A DNA stretch of 33,492 nucleotides from positions 1 through 33,492 of the forward strand of contig CALVRJ010000013.1 in the NCBI GenBank assembly GCA_944358545.1, given 5' to 3'. Below, one piece after another: positions 17,330 through 24,513 of the stretch. How positions within the stretch are numbered: the stretch's first letter is position 1; the number at the start of each line of letters is the position of its first letter. A program made the translations under genes and the position numbers. Under the pieces are notes generated by a model, which was not told where the DNA came from, searched no databases, and was given only the letters and a program-made list of their open reading frames with translations. Source of the stretch: an uncultured Bacilli bacterium (GTDB lineage: Bacteria > Bacillota_I > Bacilli_A > RF39 > UBA660).

Positions 17330-18274
17330 TTATTCGCCAACCCCACAAAGTGGATCATCTTTATTAACACCAGCTATATTAGCTACACCGTTAATAGTTT
17401 GTATTGCAAAAGTAACAATTACTGGTGCAAGCAATAATACAATTAAACATATTATTCTTGTTTTTAAGCCTTTAAGAAAATTTCTAAAGCCTTCTTCAGT
17501 ACCAACAATTGCTTTTACTCCATCCAGTACTGAAAGTAACACAACCAAAATAATACCAATTATACTTACCCATGTAAATATAGTATTAAGTAAACTTTGC
17601 ATGCTGGAATCTATTAAACTACAATCACCCTGCTCATTTCCGTAATTAGCACCAGACTTATTATTCCAATAATCTTTAATAGAACCCACGTCAGTCAAAT
17701 TATTTTCAGGTGTTTCATCAGCACTTGTATCACCAGGAGTGGTAGTATTAGTAGTTCCCTCCTGAAAAATTTTATCATCATCAATTGTAATAATTGCACC
17801 TTCGTCATTGCTCTCATTTTTTTCACTAAGTGACATTGTAGTTATATTTTTTGCACCAGCATCTTCAGCTGCCTTTTGTGTAAGATATACAGAATCCATG
17901 TTAAAGCCTGTAGAACCCGCTAAATATAAATAATTAGGACATTTCCACTGTTTATCTTTATAAAATTTATTTTTAATTTTATTTGCTCCAAGCAATCTCA
18001 TATTAGTTGGAGCTGCTCCATTTGCAAAAACATTTGAAGTATCACTATAAATTAAAAAATTACTTACAAACTTGCCATTCTCATTCATATAAACTTTAGT
18101 TTCCAAACGGTAGGTTGATGGGTTTTCAGTTACAGCTGTTTGAAATTGATTATATGTACATATTGCAAAGCCATTTTTTGTCTTTATATCGGCAGCAAAA
18201 ACAGAAGAAGAAAACACAAAACATAAACCAAGTACCGTCAAAATTCCAAGCGTTACCTTATAAATGTTATTCAT
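17330..18274 (-). CDS. Extended VirB2-like protein (copy 2)
   Basis: The 314-aa product has a signal peptide (MNNIYKVTL...VFAAD, about 1-28), a secreted N-terminal domain (30-150), an acidic/Thr-rich linker, and a C-terminal pilin-like module. That module has two TM helices (TIFTWVSIIGIILVVLLSV and IICLIVLLLAPVIVTFAI) joined by a basic loop, the layout of VirB2/TrbC pilins. A Cys before helix 1 (GDCSLID) and after helix 2 (PLCGVGE) would lie outside and may pair. The C-terminal ~120 residues are nearly identical to the adjacent copy 1. ATG at 18274 has GGGGTGA upstream; an in-frame ATG at 18328 lies within the -10 region and is not credible. Confidence 0.82.
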   Translation of the reverse strand: MNNIYKVTLGILTVLGLCFVFSSSVFAADIKTKNGFAICTYNQFQTAVTENPSTYRLETKVYMNENGKFVSNFLIYSDTSNVFANGAAPTNMRLLGANKIKNKFYKDKQWKCPNYLYLAGSTGFNMDSVYLTQKAAEDAGAKNITTMSLSEKNESNDEGAIITIDDDKIFQEGTTNTTTPGDTSADETPENNLTDVGSIKDYWNNKSGANYGNEQGDCSLIDSSMQSLLNTIFTWVSIIGIILVVLLSVLDGVKAIVGTEEGFRNFLKGLKTRIICLIVLLLAPVIVTFAIQTINGVANIAGVNKDDPLCGVGE

Positions 18275-18326
18275 TGGTAAAATCACCCCAATTAATCTAA
18301 AAAAGACAAAAAACCATACTATATAC

Positions 18327-18335
18327 ATTATAACA
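18327..18335 (-). promoter_or_regulatory. Extended -10 promoter before VirB2-like copy 2
   Basis: TGTTATAAT on the minus strand (TATAAT at 18332-18327) lies in the 92-bp gap between the two extended VirB2-like genes, about 53 bp upstream of the start. The -35 is weak (TATTAT at 17 bp). Confidence 0.5.
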
Positions 18336-18366
18336 TAAAAAACTATTTAATAATATATAAAATTAA

Positions 18367-19329
18367 TTATTCGCCAACCCCGCAAAGCGGATCGTTACTA
18401 TTAACACCAGCTATATTGGCAACCCCATTAATAGTTTGTACTGCAAACGTAACAATTGTCGGGGCAAGTAATAATACGATTAAACATATTATCCTTGTTT
18501 TTAAACCTTTAACAAAGTCCCTTAATCCATCATCTGTACCGACAATAGCTTTTACTCCATCTAATACTGAAAGTACTACAACCAAAATAATTCCGATTAT
18601 ACTTATCCACGTAAATATAGTATTAAGTAAATCTTGCATGCTTGAATCTATTAAACTACAATCTCCTTGTTCATTTCCATAATTAGCCCCTGACTTATTA
18701 TTCCAATAATCTTTTATTGACTGCGTATCGGCTAAGGTACTAGTCGCACTATTGTCTTTTTTAGTTTCATCTTTCTCCTCTTCTTTAGTAGTTGAACCAC
18801 CTGTAACACTAGAACCTGTCTGACTACCCTTATCATTAAAAACCGCATTCTTCTTATTACTTATATTATTTGAACTTTTATCTAATATCAAATTATAACA
18901 GGCAATTCCAGGAGTACAGTTAGTTCCAAAAACTAAATTACCACCTTTACTAAAATTCTTCATATCTAAAAAAGTAAAAGTTACATTATTTTCCGCACAA
19001 GAAAACTTTTTATTTTTATAGAAAAAAGACATCATTAAATCATTATCTCTATTATAAGAATCATAATTAGGCAATGGAACATTCGTTGAACTATTATCAC
19101 TTGCAACCAAATCAACATCCGCTCCAGTCTTCACTTTGCCATCTTTACTATAATAAACCCAAGTTCTCGCAACTAAAGTTTTACCTTGAAAGCCAGAAAC
19201 AGTATAACGACAAAACGCATATCCATTTTTAGTTTCAGTTCGTTTAGTAGGCAAAGCAGCATCTACACTCCTTATTCCAAAAAATAAAAACATACTAAAA
19301 CACAGTAACAAACATATAATTTTCTTCAT
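18367..19329 (-). CDS. Extended VirB2-like protein (copy 1)
   Basis: The 320-aa product is a paralog of the next gene. It has a signal peptide (MKKIICLLLCFSMFLFFG...VDA, about 1-24), a secreted domain with four Cys (FCRY, FSCAE, NCTPGIACY), a Lys/Glu/Thr linker (about 185-210) and the two-helix pilin-like module (about 240-310) ending DPLCGVGE. Known VirB2 pilins are short, so an exposed ~180-residue domain ahead of the pilin module is unusual and might decorate the channel or bind a partner. I chose ATG at 19329, 9 nt after AGGTG; the GTG at 19341 lies inside that site. Confidence 0.82.
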   Translation of the reverse strand: MKKIICLLLCFSMFLFFGIRSVDAALPTKRTETKNGYAFCRYTVSGFQGKTLVARTWVYYSKDGKVKTGADVDLVASDNSSTNVPLPNYDSYNRDNDLMMSFFYKNKKFSCAENNVTFTFLDMKNFSKGGNLVFGTNCTPGIACYNLILDKSSNNISNKKNAVFNDKGSQTGSSVTGGSTTKEEEKDETKKDNSATSTLADTQSIKDYWNNKSGANYGNEQGDCSLIDSSMQDLLNTIFTWISIIGIILVVVLSVLDGVKAIVGTDDGLRDFVKGLKTRIICLIVLLLAPTIVTFAVQTINGVANIAGVNSNDPLCGVGE

Positions 19330-19390
19330 ATAAGGTCTCACCTATCCTTATTTAATTATATCATGCATTTCAAAAATAATATATAACAAA

Positions 19391-19422
19391 CAAAAAAATA
19401 TAAGAAATAAACTTATATTTTT
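19391..19422 (-). terminator. Intrinsic terminator of the short-pilin unit
   Basis: On the minus strand AAAAATATAAG and CTTATATTTTT form an 11-bp stem with a 7-nt loop, followed by Ts. It ends right after the second short VirB2-like gene, so the two short pilins (20227-19421) form a self-contained unit. Confidence 0.85.
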
Positions 19423-19846
19423 ACACATTATCAGATGAATCATTCGAATTTTCATCAGTTTGAGCATTATTACTTGGTTCATCATCAACACCGTTAATGA
19501 ATTTCTTTGTACAACCCCAAACATCAGTAATCGTTTGACCATCACTAGATTGTTCTTCGACACTTGATACTAAATTTACTGCAAATTGAACAATTATAAC
19601 AATCAAGAATACTACCAAAGCTGATATTAATCTTGAAATAAAAGATTTTTGATATTTCTTAATATCTTCCTCTTTCTTTGCTACAACTGACTTTGCAAAA
19701 TCAAGCATACCCCAAATGATAAGTAAAATTGGCACTACAATTTTTATCATTTGAATAATTGTTGATACTAGGTTAAAAAGTTCATTTGGAATTAAAATTC
19801 CGTTACATAAAGTAGAATTACCGTCTAAAACATTAAATAAGTTCAT
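19421..19846 (-). CDS. Short VirB2-like pilin candidate (copy 2)
   Basis: The 141-aa product has two TM helices (IVVPILLIIWGMLDFAKSVV and LVVFLIVIIVQFAVNLV) with a basic cytoplasmic loop (KKEEDIKKYQKSF), the VirB2/TrbC pilin topology. A Cys precedes helix 1 (TLCNG) and another follows helix 2 (WGCTKKF). The tail is Asn/Asp/Ser-rich. It has no classical signal peptide. ATG at 19846 has AGGTG 6 nt upstream; the GTG at 19855 is less likely. It lies 15 bp after copy 1, and the IIWGMLDFAK core is identical in both. A structural subunit of the secretion machine is the most likely role. Confidence 0.78.
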   Translation of the reverse strand: MNLFNVLDGNSTLCNGILIPNELFNLVSTIIQMIKIVVPILLIIWGMLDFAKSVVAKKEEDIKKYQKSFISRLISALVVFLIVIIVQFAVNLVSSVEEQSSDGQTITDVWGCTKKFINGVDDEPSNNAQTDENSNDSSDNV

Positions 19847-19861
19847 AATGTTCACCTACTT

Positions 19862-20227
19862 TTAACCTTGACCATCTTGACCATTAATCAATGCTTTAGC
19901 ACATGTCCATGCAGAACCAGATTGATCACTATTAGCTTGAAGGTTACCAACAATATTAATTGCAAGTTGAACAATTGTTACAATTAAAAATACGATTAAA
20001 GCTGCAATAAGTCTTTTCATAAATTTACTTTGACCAGCTTTAATATCATCTTCTTTTTGAGCAATAACTGCTTTTGCAAAATCAAGCATACCCCAAATGA
20101 TAAGTAAAAGTGGTACTACAATTTGAAATGCCACAAAAACTAAATGTACAAGTTTACCAATAGCAGTTGGAATACCTTGTCCACCAAGTGCAGTTTGACA
20201 AAAATCCAAAGTACTAATTAAATCCAT
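19862..20227 (-). CDS. Short VirB2-like pilin candidate (copy 1)
   Basis: The 121-aa product shares the two-helix layout with the next gene: helix 1 VVPLLLIIWGMLDFAKAVIA, loop QKEDDIKAGQSKFMKR, helix 2 LIAALIVFLIVTIVQLAINIV. Cys residues before helix 1 (DFCQTAL) and after helix 2 (WTCAKAL) should lie on the same outer face. It has one of the strongest translation signals in the window (AGAGGAGGT 6 nt before ATG) and a near-consensus promoter with an operator-like dyad, so it is probably abundant. I favour the major VirB2-type subunit of the T4SS module. Confidence 0.8.
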   Translation of the reverse strand: MDLISTLDFCQTALGGQGIPTAIGKLVHLVFVAFQIVVPLLLIIWGMLDFAKAVIAQKEDDIKAGQSKFMKRLIAALIVFLIVTIVQLAINIVGNLQANSDQSGSAWTCAKALINGQDGQG

Positions 20228-20240
20228 AATTTACCTCCTC

Positions 20241-20273
20241 TTTATAACATAACTATACATTAAATGTTATAAA
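20241..20273. repeat. 10-bp perfect inverted repeat over the short-pilin promoter
   Basis: TTTATAACAT (20241-20250) and ATGTTATAAA (20264-20273) flank 13 bp containing the -10 box. One arm lies in the spacer and the other at the expected start point, so only one arm would be transcribed. A repressor or activator site fits better than an RNA hairpin. Confidence 0.7.
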
Positions 20274-20280
20274 ATGTCAA
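20252..20280 (-). promoter_or_regulatory. Strong promoter of the short VirB2-like pilin unit
   Basis: TTGACA (20280-20275), a 17-bp spacer and TATAGT (20257-20252) lie about 25 bp upstream of the ATG at 20227. With the terminator at 19391-19422 it defines a two-gene pilin transcript inside the larger cluster. Confidence 0.88.
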
Positions 20281-20307
20281 TTATCTTGAAATCATCTTTA
20301 CATAAAC

Positions 20308-21318
20308 TTATTTAAACATTCCAAATAAACCTTTTTTATCGCCTTTACTTCCACTATCACCATTTTGTTTATAAAAGCCAAGCTTTTCTAAAAACTTATT
20401 AAGTTCAACACTATCGTCTAATTGATCATTAAGTGGTGGAATAGTTCCAAAAATATCGAGTTTAGTCTCATAACTAAAATCAGAAACATCCTGTTCACTA
20501 AGTAAACATTTATTCAAAACAACCTTTTTATTCTTATAATTTTCAAGAGCTCTCGGGCTTCTTGCAAGCAATTTATTTATTTGAATCTTTGAAGGCTCAA
20601 GTAAATAAATTGTTTCATTTGCTAAAGTATCAGCCGCCGGGCTATTATTTGCATCTATCAAAATAATATCTGCATTACCATATTTTTGAATAGCATTTCC
20701 TAGTTCACTATTAGAAACACTATACATTTTATCTTCATCAAAGTACATAAAATCATGTTTGTCAACCTCGATAGCCACAACATTATAATTATGTGCAAGT
20801 TGTCTTTTAGCAATATAAACAAGAGTTGTTGCTCCAGCGTTCTGTGTAACATCCTTAAAACTAATAACCACATTACTCTTTACATTCTGTAATGTAGGTG
20901 AAGTTTGATAAGTCCCCATCTCATCAGTATGCACAGTATCAAGTTGATGATACTGAGCTACATCACGATAACTATTTGGATGACTATATAAATACTTTAC
21001 ACCTTCGACATTCATCGTAAAATTATAAATCCTCATTGAAATCAAATCAGATAAATACTCAGGAGCTGAAGTTTCTGGAGAACCATCCAAAAGTAATATT
21101 ACTCTATCCATGTCTAAAGAAAGAGATAATTTCTGTAAAGTTTTAATATCCTTATAATTTTTCAAAGCAGTTATATCTAAAATCATCTTTTGAAAATAGA
21201 AATTTTTAAAAGTTTCGATTATCTCATCTACGCTAAACTCACCTTCTAGTTTCTTTATAACCTCTATATCTAAACTAGCTAGAGCATCACGATACTTATT
21301 TGCAACAATTACATTCAT
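20308..21318 (-). CDS. tadZ: TadZ/CpaE-like pilus localisation protein with degenerate P-loop
   Basis: TadZ/CpaE proteins position the Tad apparatus at a cell site. The 336-aa product has an N-terminal receiver-like region (about 35-125) and a ParA/MinD-like domain (150-310). The expected P-loop reads FKDVTQNAGATTLVYIAK (154-171): it keeps the GxTT end but has Ala where the catalytic Lys should be, so nucleotide binding may be altered. DIILIDANNSPAAD replaces the usual D-x-P region, and VVLNKC matches the MinD nucleotide-base strand. Atypical P-loops are known in TadZ. The gene follows the TadE/F-like genes; GGAGGG lies 6 nt before ATG. Confidence 0.82.
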   Translation of the reverse strand: MNVIVANKYRDALASLDIEVIKKLEGEFSVDEIIETFKNFYFQKMILDITALKNYKDIKTLQKLSLSLDMDRVILLLDGSPETSAPEYLSDLISMRIYNFTMNVEGVKYLYSHPNSYRDVAQYHQLDTVHTDEMGTYQTSPTLQNVKSNVVISFKDVTQNAGATTLVYIAKRQLAHNYNVVAIEVDKHDFMYFDEDKMYSVSNSELGNAIQKYGNADIILIDANNSPAADTLANETIYLLEPSKIQINKLLARSPRALENYKNKKVVLNKCLLSEQDVSDFSYETKLDIFGTIPPLNDQLDDSVELNKFLEKLGFYKQNGDSGSKGDKKGLFGMFK

Positions 21319-21341
21319 AATCTACCCTCCTTAAACATCTA

Positions 21342-21839
21342 TTACGTTCTTGGAACAACATGACCCAAATCAGAAGAAGAATCAACATCATTAAAAGTCA
21401 TTGTTTCTCCTCTTACAGGAATTCTAATTAAATCTTGAATAATAGGAAAATCAAAATACATATAAGTAATCACTCTATAATATTTACCACATTTATAATT
21501 ATCACCAGAATCACAAGTACTAAGTTCATAAACACAGTAATCATAAGGATTACTTGAAGAATTATCACTAACTATTTTTCCACCAGCTACATTTGGACAA
21601 TTGTGAGAAACTGTAGTATCTTTTAAACGATAACCAATTCCTTCACCACCTATCCAATCATTTATATCTTTAGCTGTATTTTCATCGTAATTTTCATCTT
21701 TTTCAATTTCCTCGACGATTCTATTTTTTACCTTAAATGCTTTAGAATAACTAAGAGAACCTATAAATAACATAATTAACACAACGACAAATATTATAAT
21801 CAAATTAAATACCATCGCATTACTAATCGCTTCTTTCAT
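21342..21839 (-). CDS. TadE/TadF-like minor pilin (copy 2)
   Basis: The 165-aa product begins MKEAISNAMVFN and has one N-terminal TM helix (about 11-30), a conserved SYSKAFKVKNRIVEEIEK segment and an extracytoplasmic domain with four Cys (NCPN, YCVYELSTC, KCGKYY). Topology and place in the Tad cluster fit TadE/TadF pseudopilins. It is homologous to the preceding gene (SYxKAFKVxxRI, a YCVY motif, and a Y-F-x-(F/L)-P-I-x hydrophobic segment). AGGAGG, encoded in the last codons of that gene, serves as its ribosome binding site. No cleavable prepilin leader is evident. Confidence 0.72.
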   Translation of the reverse strand: MKEAISNAMVFNLIIIFVVVLIMLFIGSLSYSKAFKVKNRIVEEIEKDENYDENTAKDINDWIGGEGIGYRLKDTTVSHNCPNVAGGKIVSDNSSSNPYDYCVYELSTCDSGDNYKCGKYYRVITYMYFDFPIIQDLIRIPVRGETMTFNDVDSSSDLGHVVPRT

Positions 21840-21848
21840 TAGCTAATC

Positions 21849-22394
21849 TTACCTCCTTAAAGGCGTACCTTTACGGTAATAATAACCTGAATAAGTATCA
21901 GTATCACCATCACTAAAATTATAAGTTCTCTCTCCCTTAGTATAAACTGGAAGTTTAAATTCACCAACTATTGGCAAATTAACAAATATATAACTAATAA
22001 CACTATAATTATAATATATTGGCTGACTATCTCCATTATTTCGAGATGTTTCTTTTTCACCTCGGTCATCTCCAATAAAATAAACACAATACAAATGAGA
22101 AGAATTTTTATCAGCCATTAAAGTACCTTTATCAGTAGCTGTTGGAATTTCTGGACATTCAGAACTTTGAACATTAATTTCCAAACTAGTATAGCCAATA
22201 CTCGTTAAATAATCTTCAATATCCGTCTTAGCTAAAGAATTATAACCTTCAAATTTTTCAATTATACCTAAAATTCTCTCATTAACTTTAAAGGCCTTAT
22301 AATAACTGATAGTTGCCGAAATTAAGCCAAATACAATTATAATAAATAGTATTACCATATTATACAGAAAAACACTTCCAATACTCTCTCGCAT
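21849..22394 (-). CDS. TadE/TadF-like minor pilin (copy 1)
   Basis: The 181-aa product starts MRESIGSVFLYN, with one TM helix (about 11-30), then SYYKAFKVNERILGIIEKF and a mainly extracytoplasmic domain containing two Cys (SECPEI and LYCVY). It is a diverged paralog of the next gene, and the order suggests both are minor pilins of the Tad fibre. The start follows GGGCGGTG at about 7 nt and lies downstream of a weak hairpin separating it from the major pilin gene. The assignment rests on topology and context. Confidence 0.7.
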   Translation of the reverse strand: MRESIGSVFLYNMVILFIIIVFGLISATISYYKAFKVNERILGIIEKFEGYNSLAKTDIEDYLTSIGYTSLEINVQSSECPEIPTATDKGTLMADKNSSHLYCVYFIGDDRGEKETSRNNGDSQPIYYNYSVISYIFVNLPIVGEFKLPVYTKGERTYNFSDGDTDTYSGYYYRKGTPLRR

Positions 22395-22410
22395 CTTAAG
22401 ACACCGCCCA

Positions 22411-22434
22411 TCTTTTTACTAATCTTTTTACTAA
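22411..22434. repeat. 12-bp perfect tandem duplication
   Basis: TCTTTTTACTAA occurs twice head to tail (22411-22422, 22423-22434) in the leader of the TadE/F-like gene, between the attenuator hairpin and the ribosome binding site. It may be a simple slippage product. Confidence 0.8.
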
Positions 22435-22458
22435 GAAAATCTTGCCCTAAAGCAAGAG
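22433..22458 (-). terminator. Weak terminator or attenuator after the Flp-like pilin
   Basis: On the minus strand TCTTGC and GCAAGA form a 6-bp stem with a 6-nt loop, followed by TTTTCTT. Its modest strength would let some transcription continue into the minor pilins while favouring the major pilin. Confidence 0.6.
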
Positions 22459-22474
22459 TTCCCTTTTTAACATA

Positions 22475-22708
22475 TTACTTGTTATTTGCACTTCGTGTAC
22501 AAGTTGAATAACCGCTTGGATCGTATTGTTTATTACCACCACTTGTGCATTTACCACTCTTCCAAACACCTCCGGCATCTGTACAACAAGCTCTATTAGC
22601 AGTATTACTCATCAAACTGTTAATAAGTGGAGTAACAACAGCAACGATAACACCGATTAAGATAATTGCAACAACTGTTAAGTTTGCTTCACCTGCAGCT
22701 TCTTTCAT
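22475..22708 (-). CDS. Flp-like major pilin candidate
   Basis: The 77-aa product has an N-terminal hydrophobic helix (NLTVVAIILIGVIVAVVTPLI, about 9-29) and a short C-terminal part with four Cys (ACC, KCT, TCT). Size, single helix and place beside TadC and the TadE/F-like genes fit a Flp-type pilin. The N-terminus MKEAAGEANL lacks a long basic prepilin leader; if cleaved at AAG/EANL the leader would be six residues. It has its own extended -10 promoter and a downstream attenuator, which fits a highly expressed structural subunit. GGTGGTGA is the ribosome binding site. Confidence 0.8.
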   Translation of the reverse strand: MKEAAGEANLTVVAIILIGVIVAVVTPLINSLMSNTANRACCTDAGGVWKSGKCTSGGNKQYDPSGYSTCTRSANNK

Positions 22709-22743
22709 CTAATATCACCACCTTACCTTCTACTCTATTTTAG

Positions 22744-22754
22744 ATTATAACACA
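22744..22754 (-). promoter_or_regulatory. Extended -10 promoter of the Flp-like pilin
   Basis: TGTGTTATAAT on the minus strand (TATAAT at 22749-22744) is about 36 bp upstream of the pilin start. No good -35 is seen at 16-18 bp. The 11-mer is identical to those before ssrA and before the first gene of the large operon. Confidence 0.65.
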
Positions 22755-22802
22755 TTTATATCATATTTTCTATAAAATAATATCAATTTAACTTTTACTT
22801 TA

Positions 22803-23594
22803 CTAATAATTCATCATCATCATCATAGATAGTAATAAAAATCCTAAAATACCACCACCGGTACAAAATAACATAATCATTGTTTTATTTTCCATTTTAT
22901 CAAGACGTTCTTTATATTTCTGCTCACGAGCCTTATTTTGAAGAGATGAAATAGTTCTTGAGAAAACAAGTAACTGTTCTTGCTTATTCTCTTGACTACC
23001 CAAACCTAAACGATAAAGAAGTCTCATCATTCGCATTGAATCACGAACTGGGTATTCATTTGCAAAATCCATATAAGGCTGAACACTAGAATCACCAGCA
23101 TCAATCTTTTGAACTAAAGTTCGAAGACCTGGTTTGAAGATTTCTGGGGCTGTATCAATTGATCTAGCTAAAGCAACTGGAACTGTATAATGTTGAATTA
23201 AAATTTCAAGTCCCTTTAAATAGTATGGAAGCATTAAATTAATTTTATGTAAATTTTGCTTATAATAATTTTTTAGATTAATATAAGGAAGTTTAAAAAC
23301 TAAAAATCCAATCAATAAAGAAAGTAAAATATAAGCAAATGTCAAGTTATTAAGGAAAATAAAGAACATAATTATAATTGTCAAAATTCCATTTCTAACT
23401 CTTTGACCAAAAAGCTTTTCAACATCGACATCACCATATCTTATACTAAGCAAGAACTTATAATCATCTTCCATCAAAAACATAAAATATGGCTCAGTTT
23501 CTTTAACAAATTTATGCGAACTAAAATGATTGTTAAAAGACAAAATAACAACAATTATAATTCCAATAATTATAAATAATAAACCTGTACTCAT
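22803..23594 (-). CDS. tadC: TadC-like pilus assembly platform protein
   Basis: TadB and TadC form the inner-membrane platform that couples the ATPase to pilin addition. The 263-aa product has TM helices near 4-20, 70-100 (two close helices) and 238-260, with a cytoplasmic T2SSF-like region between (LPYYLKGLEILIQHYTVPVALARSI... about 120-215). The start overlaps the tadB stop in TAATG, so the two are translationally coupled. Confidence 0.85.
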   Translation of the reverse strand: MSTGLLFIIIGIIIVVILSFNNHFSSHKFVKETEPYFMFLMEDDYKFLLSIRYGDVDVEKLFGQRVRNGILTIIIMFFIFLNNLTFAYILLSLLIGFLVFKLPYINLKNYYKQNLHKINLMLPYYLKGLEILIQHYTVPVALARSIDTAPEIFKPGLRTLVQKIDAGDSSVQPYMDFANEYPVRDSMRMMRLLYRLGLGSQENKQEQLLVFSRTISSLQNKAREQKYKERLDKMENKTMIMLFCTGGGILGFLLLSMMMMMNY

Positions 23595-24499
23595 TATTCC
23601 GCCCCCACATCTTCATTATAATATTTTTCACCAGATAAGATGAAATATGTATTAAGCCATATAATACCGTGAAGTAACAATACTACCCACCAGTCTTCTA
23701 GCATCTGGTTATAAGTCTCAATTCCAAGCATAAACTGAACAAGCATAACCATTAAATAAAGCATAATTCCAAATTGTAAAAACTTTTTATGGAATGTTGC
23801 TCTATCGATTCTATCTCGGTATACACTTTCAACAAGCATATCGATATCTTGACTCATATTTTCAAGTGATTCACCAGAATCTTTTGAACCTTCATTAGTT
23901 ATCTGTAAGAAAAGTTGATGCATATTTCTAACAATATAGAAATCATATTTAGAATTCATATAAGTAATAGACTGCTCAACGGTACCATTTTCATAAGCTA
24001 AATCAATCATCATTTTAACATCAGATTTAACGGGATCTTCAAGTACATTCGAACTATAAACACCTTCCAATGCTTTAACAAATGATTGTGTCGTTGCAAA
24101 TTCCATAATAGTGTTTGTTGTATAAACCTGAATTTGCTCAAATATAAACTCACTGTAAAGCCTCTTACATCTTAAATAAGTTAAATAAGGAATAACAGCT
24201 ACAGCTGCAATTGCATAAATAATTGAAACTATAATATTATAGAAATACAAATATGTTACAACAGCAGCTCCAACTGCAAAGACAATTACCTGAATTGCAT
24301 ATTGTCTTGGCGTATATTCTTGACCAAGCTCCTTTACCTTTTCGCGAACCACTTTAAATGAATAAGGAGCATATCGATCATATAACGCACCTACTTTTTT
24401 GTTTATAAACTTATAAACATTATTTGAATTGCTATTGTTACGATACAAAATTATAAACACAGCAATTGCTAAAACGACTAAAAATATTGCTATTGTCAT
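23594..24499 (-). CDS. tadB: TadB-like pilus assembly platform protein
   Basis: The 301-aa product has an N-terminal TM helix (1-19), paired helices around 68-108, a T2SSF-type cytoplasmic domain (about 120-240: FIFEQIQVYTTNTIMEF...GESLENMSQDIDMLVE), and two C-terminal helices (about 244-290). This is the normal TadB layout. It sits between tadA and tadC; AGGAGGT lies 7 nt before ATG. Confidence 0.87.
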   Translation of the reverse strand: MTIAIFLVVLAIAVFIILYRNNSNSNNVYKFINKKVGALYDRYAPYSFKVVREKVKELGQEYTPRQYAIQVIVFAVGAAVVTYLYFYNIIVSIIYAIAAVAVIPYLTYLRCKRLYSEFIFEQIQVYTTNTIMEFATTQSFVKALEGVYSSNVLEDPVKSDVKMMIDLAYENGTVEQSITYMNSKYDFYIVRNMHQLFLQITNEGSKDSGESLENMSQDIDMLVESVYRDRIDRATFHKKFLQFGIMLYLMVMLVQFMLGIETYNQMLEDWWVVLLLHGIIWLNTYFILSGEKYYNEDVGAE

Positions 24500-24513
24500 A
24501 TAATCAACCTCCT

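Larger units (their letters stand above)
17330..18720 (-). repeat. Tandem gene duplication: conserved 3' parts of two VirB2-like genes
   Basis: The segments 17330-17683 and 18367-18720 both encode SIKDYWNNKSGANYGNEQ through DPLCGVGE with very few amino-acid changes but many synonymous differences. The upstream secreted domains are homologous but clearly diverged. This looks like an old duplication with the membrane module held by selection. Confidence 0.85.

Noticed and set aside
19348-19563. Minus-strand 71-codon frame beside the short pilin
   Set aside because: It is out of frame with, and overlaps, the well-supported two-helix pilin gene, and it runs through its terminator.
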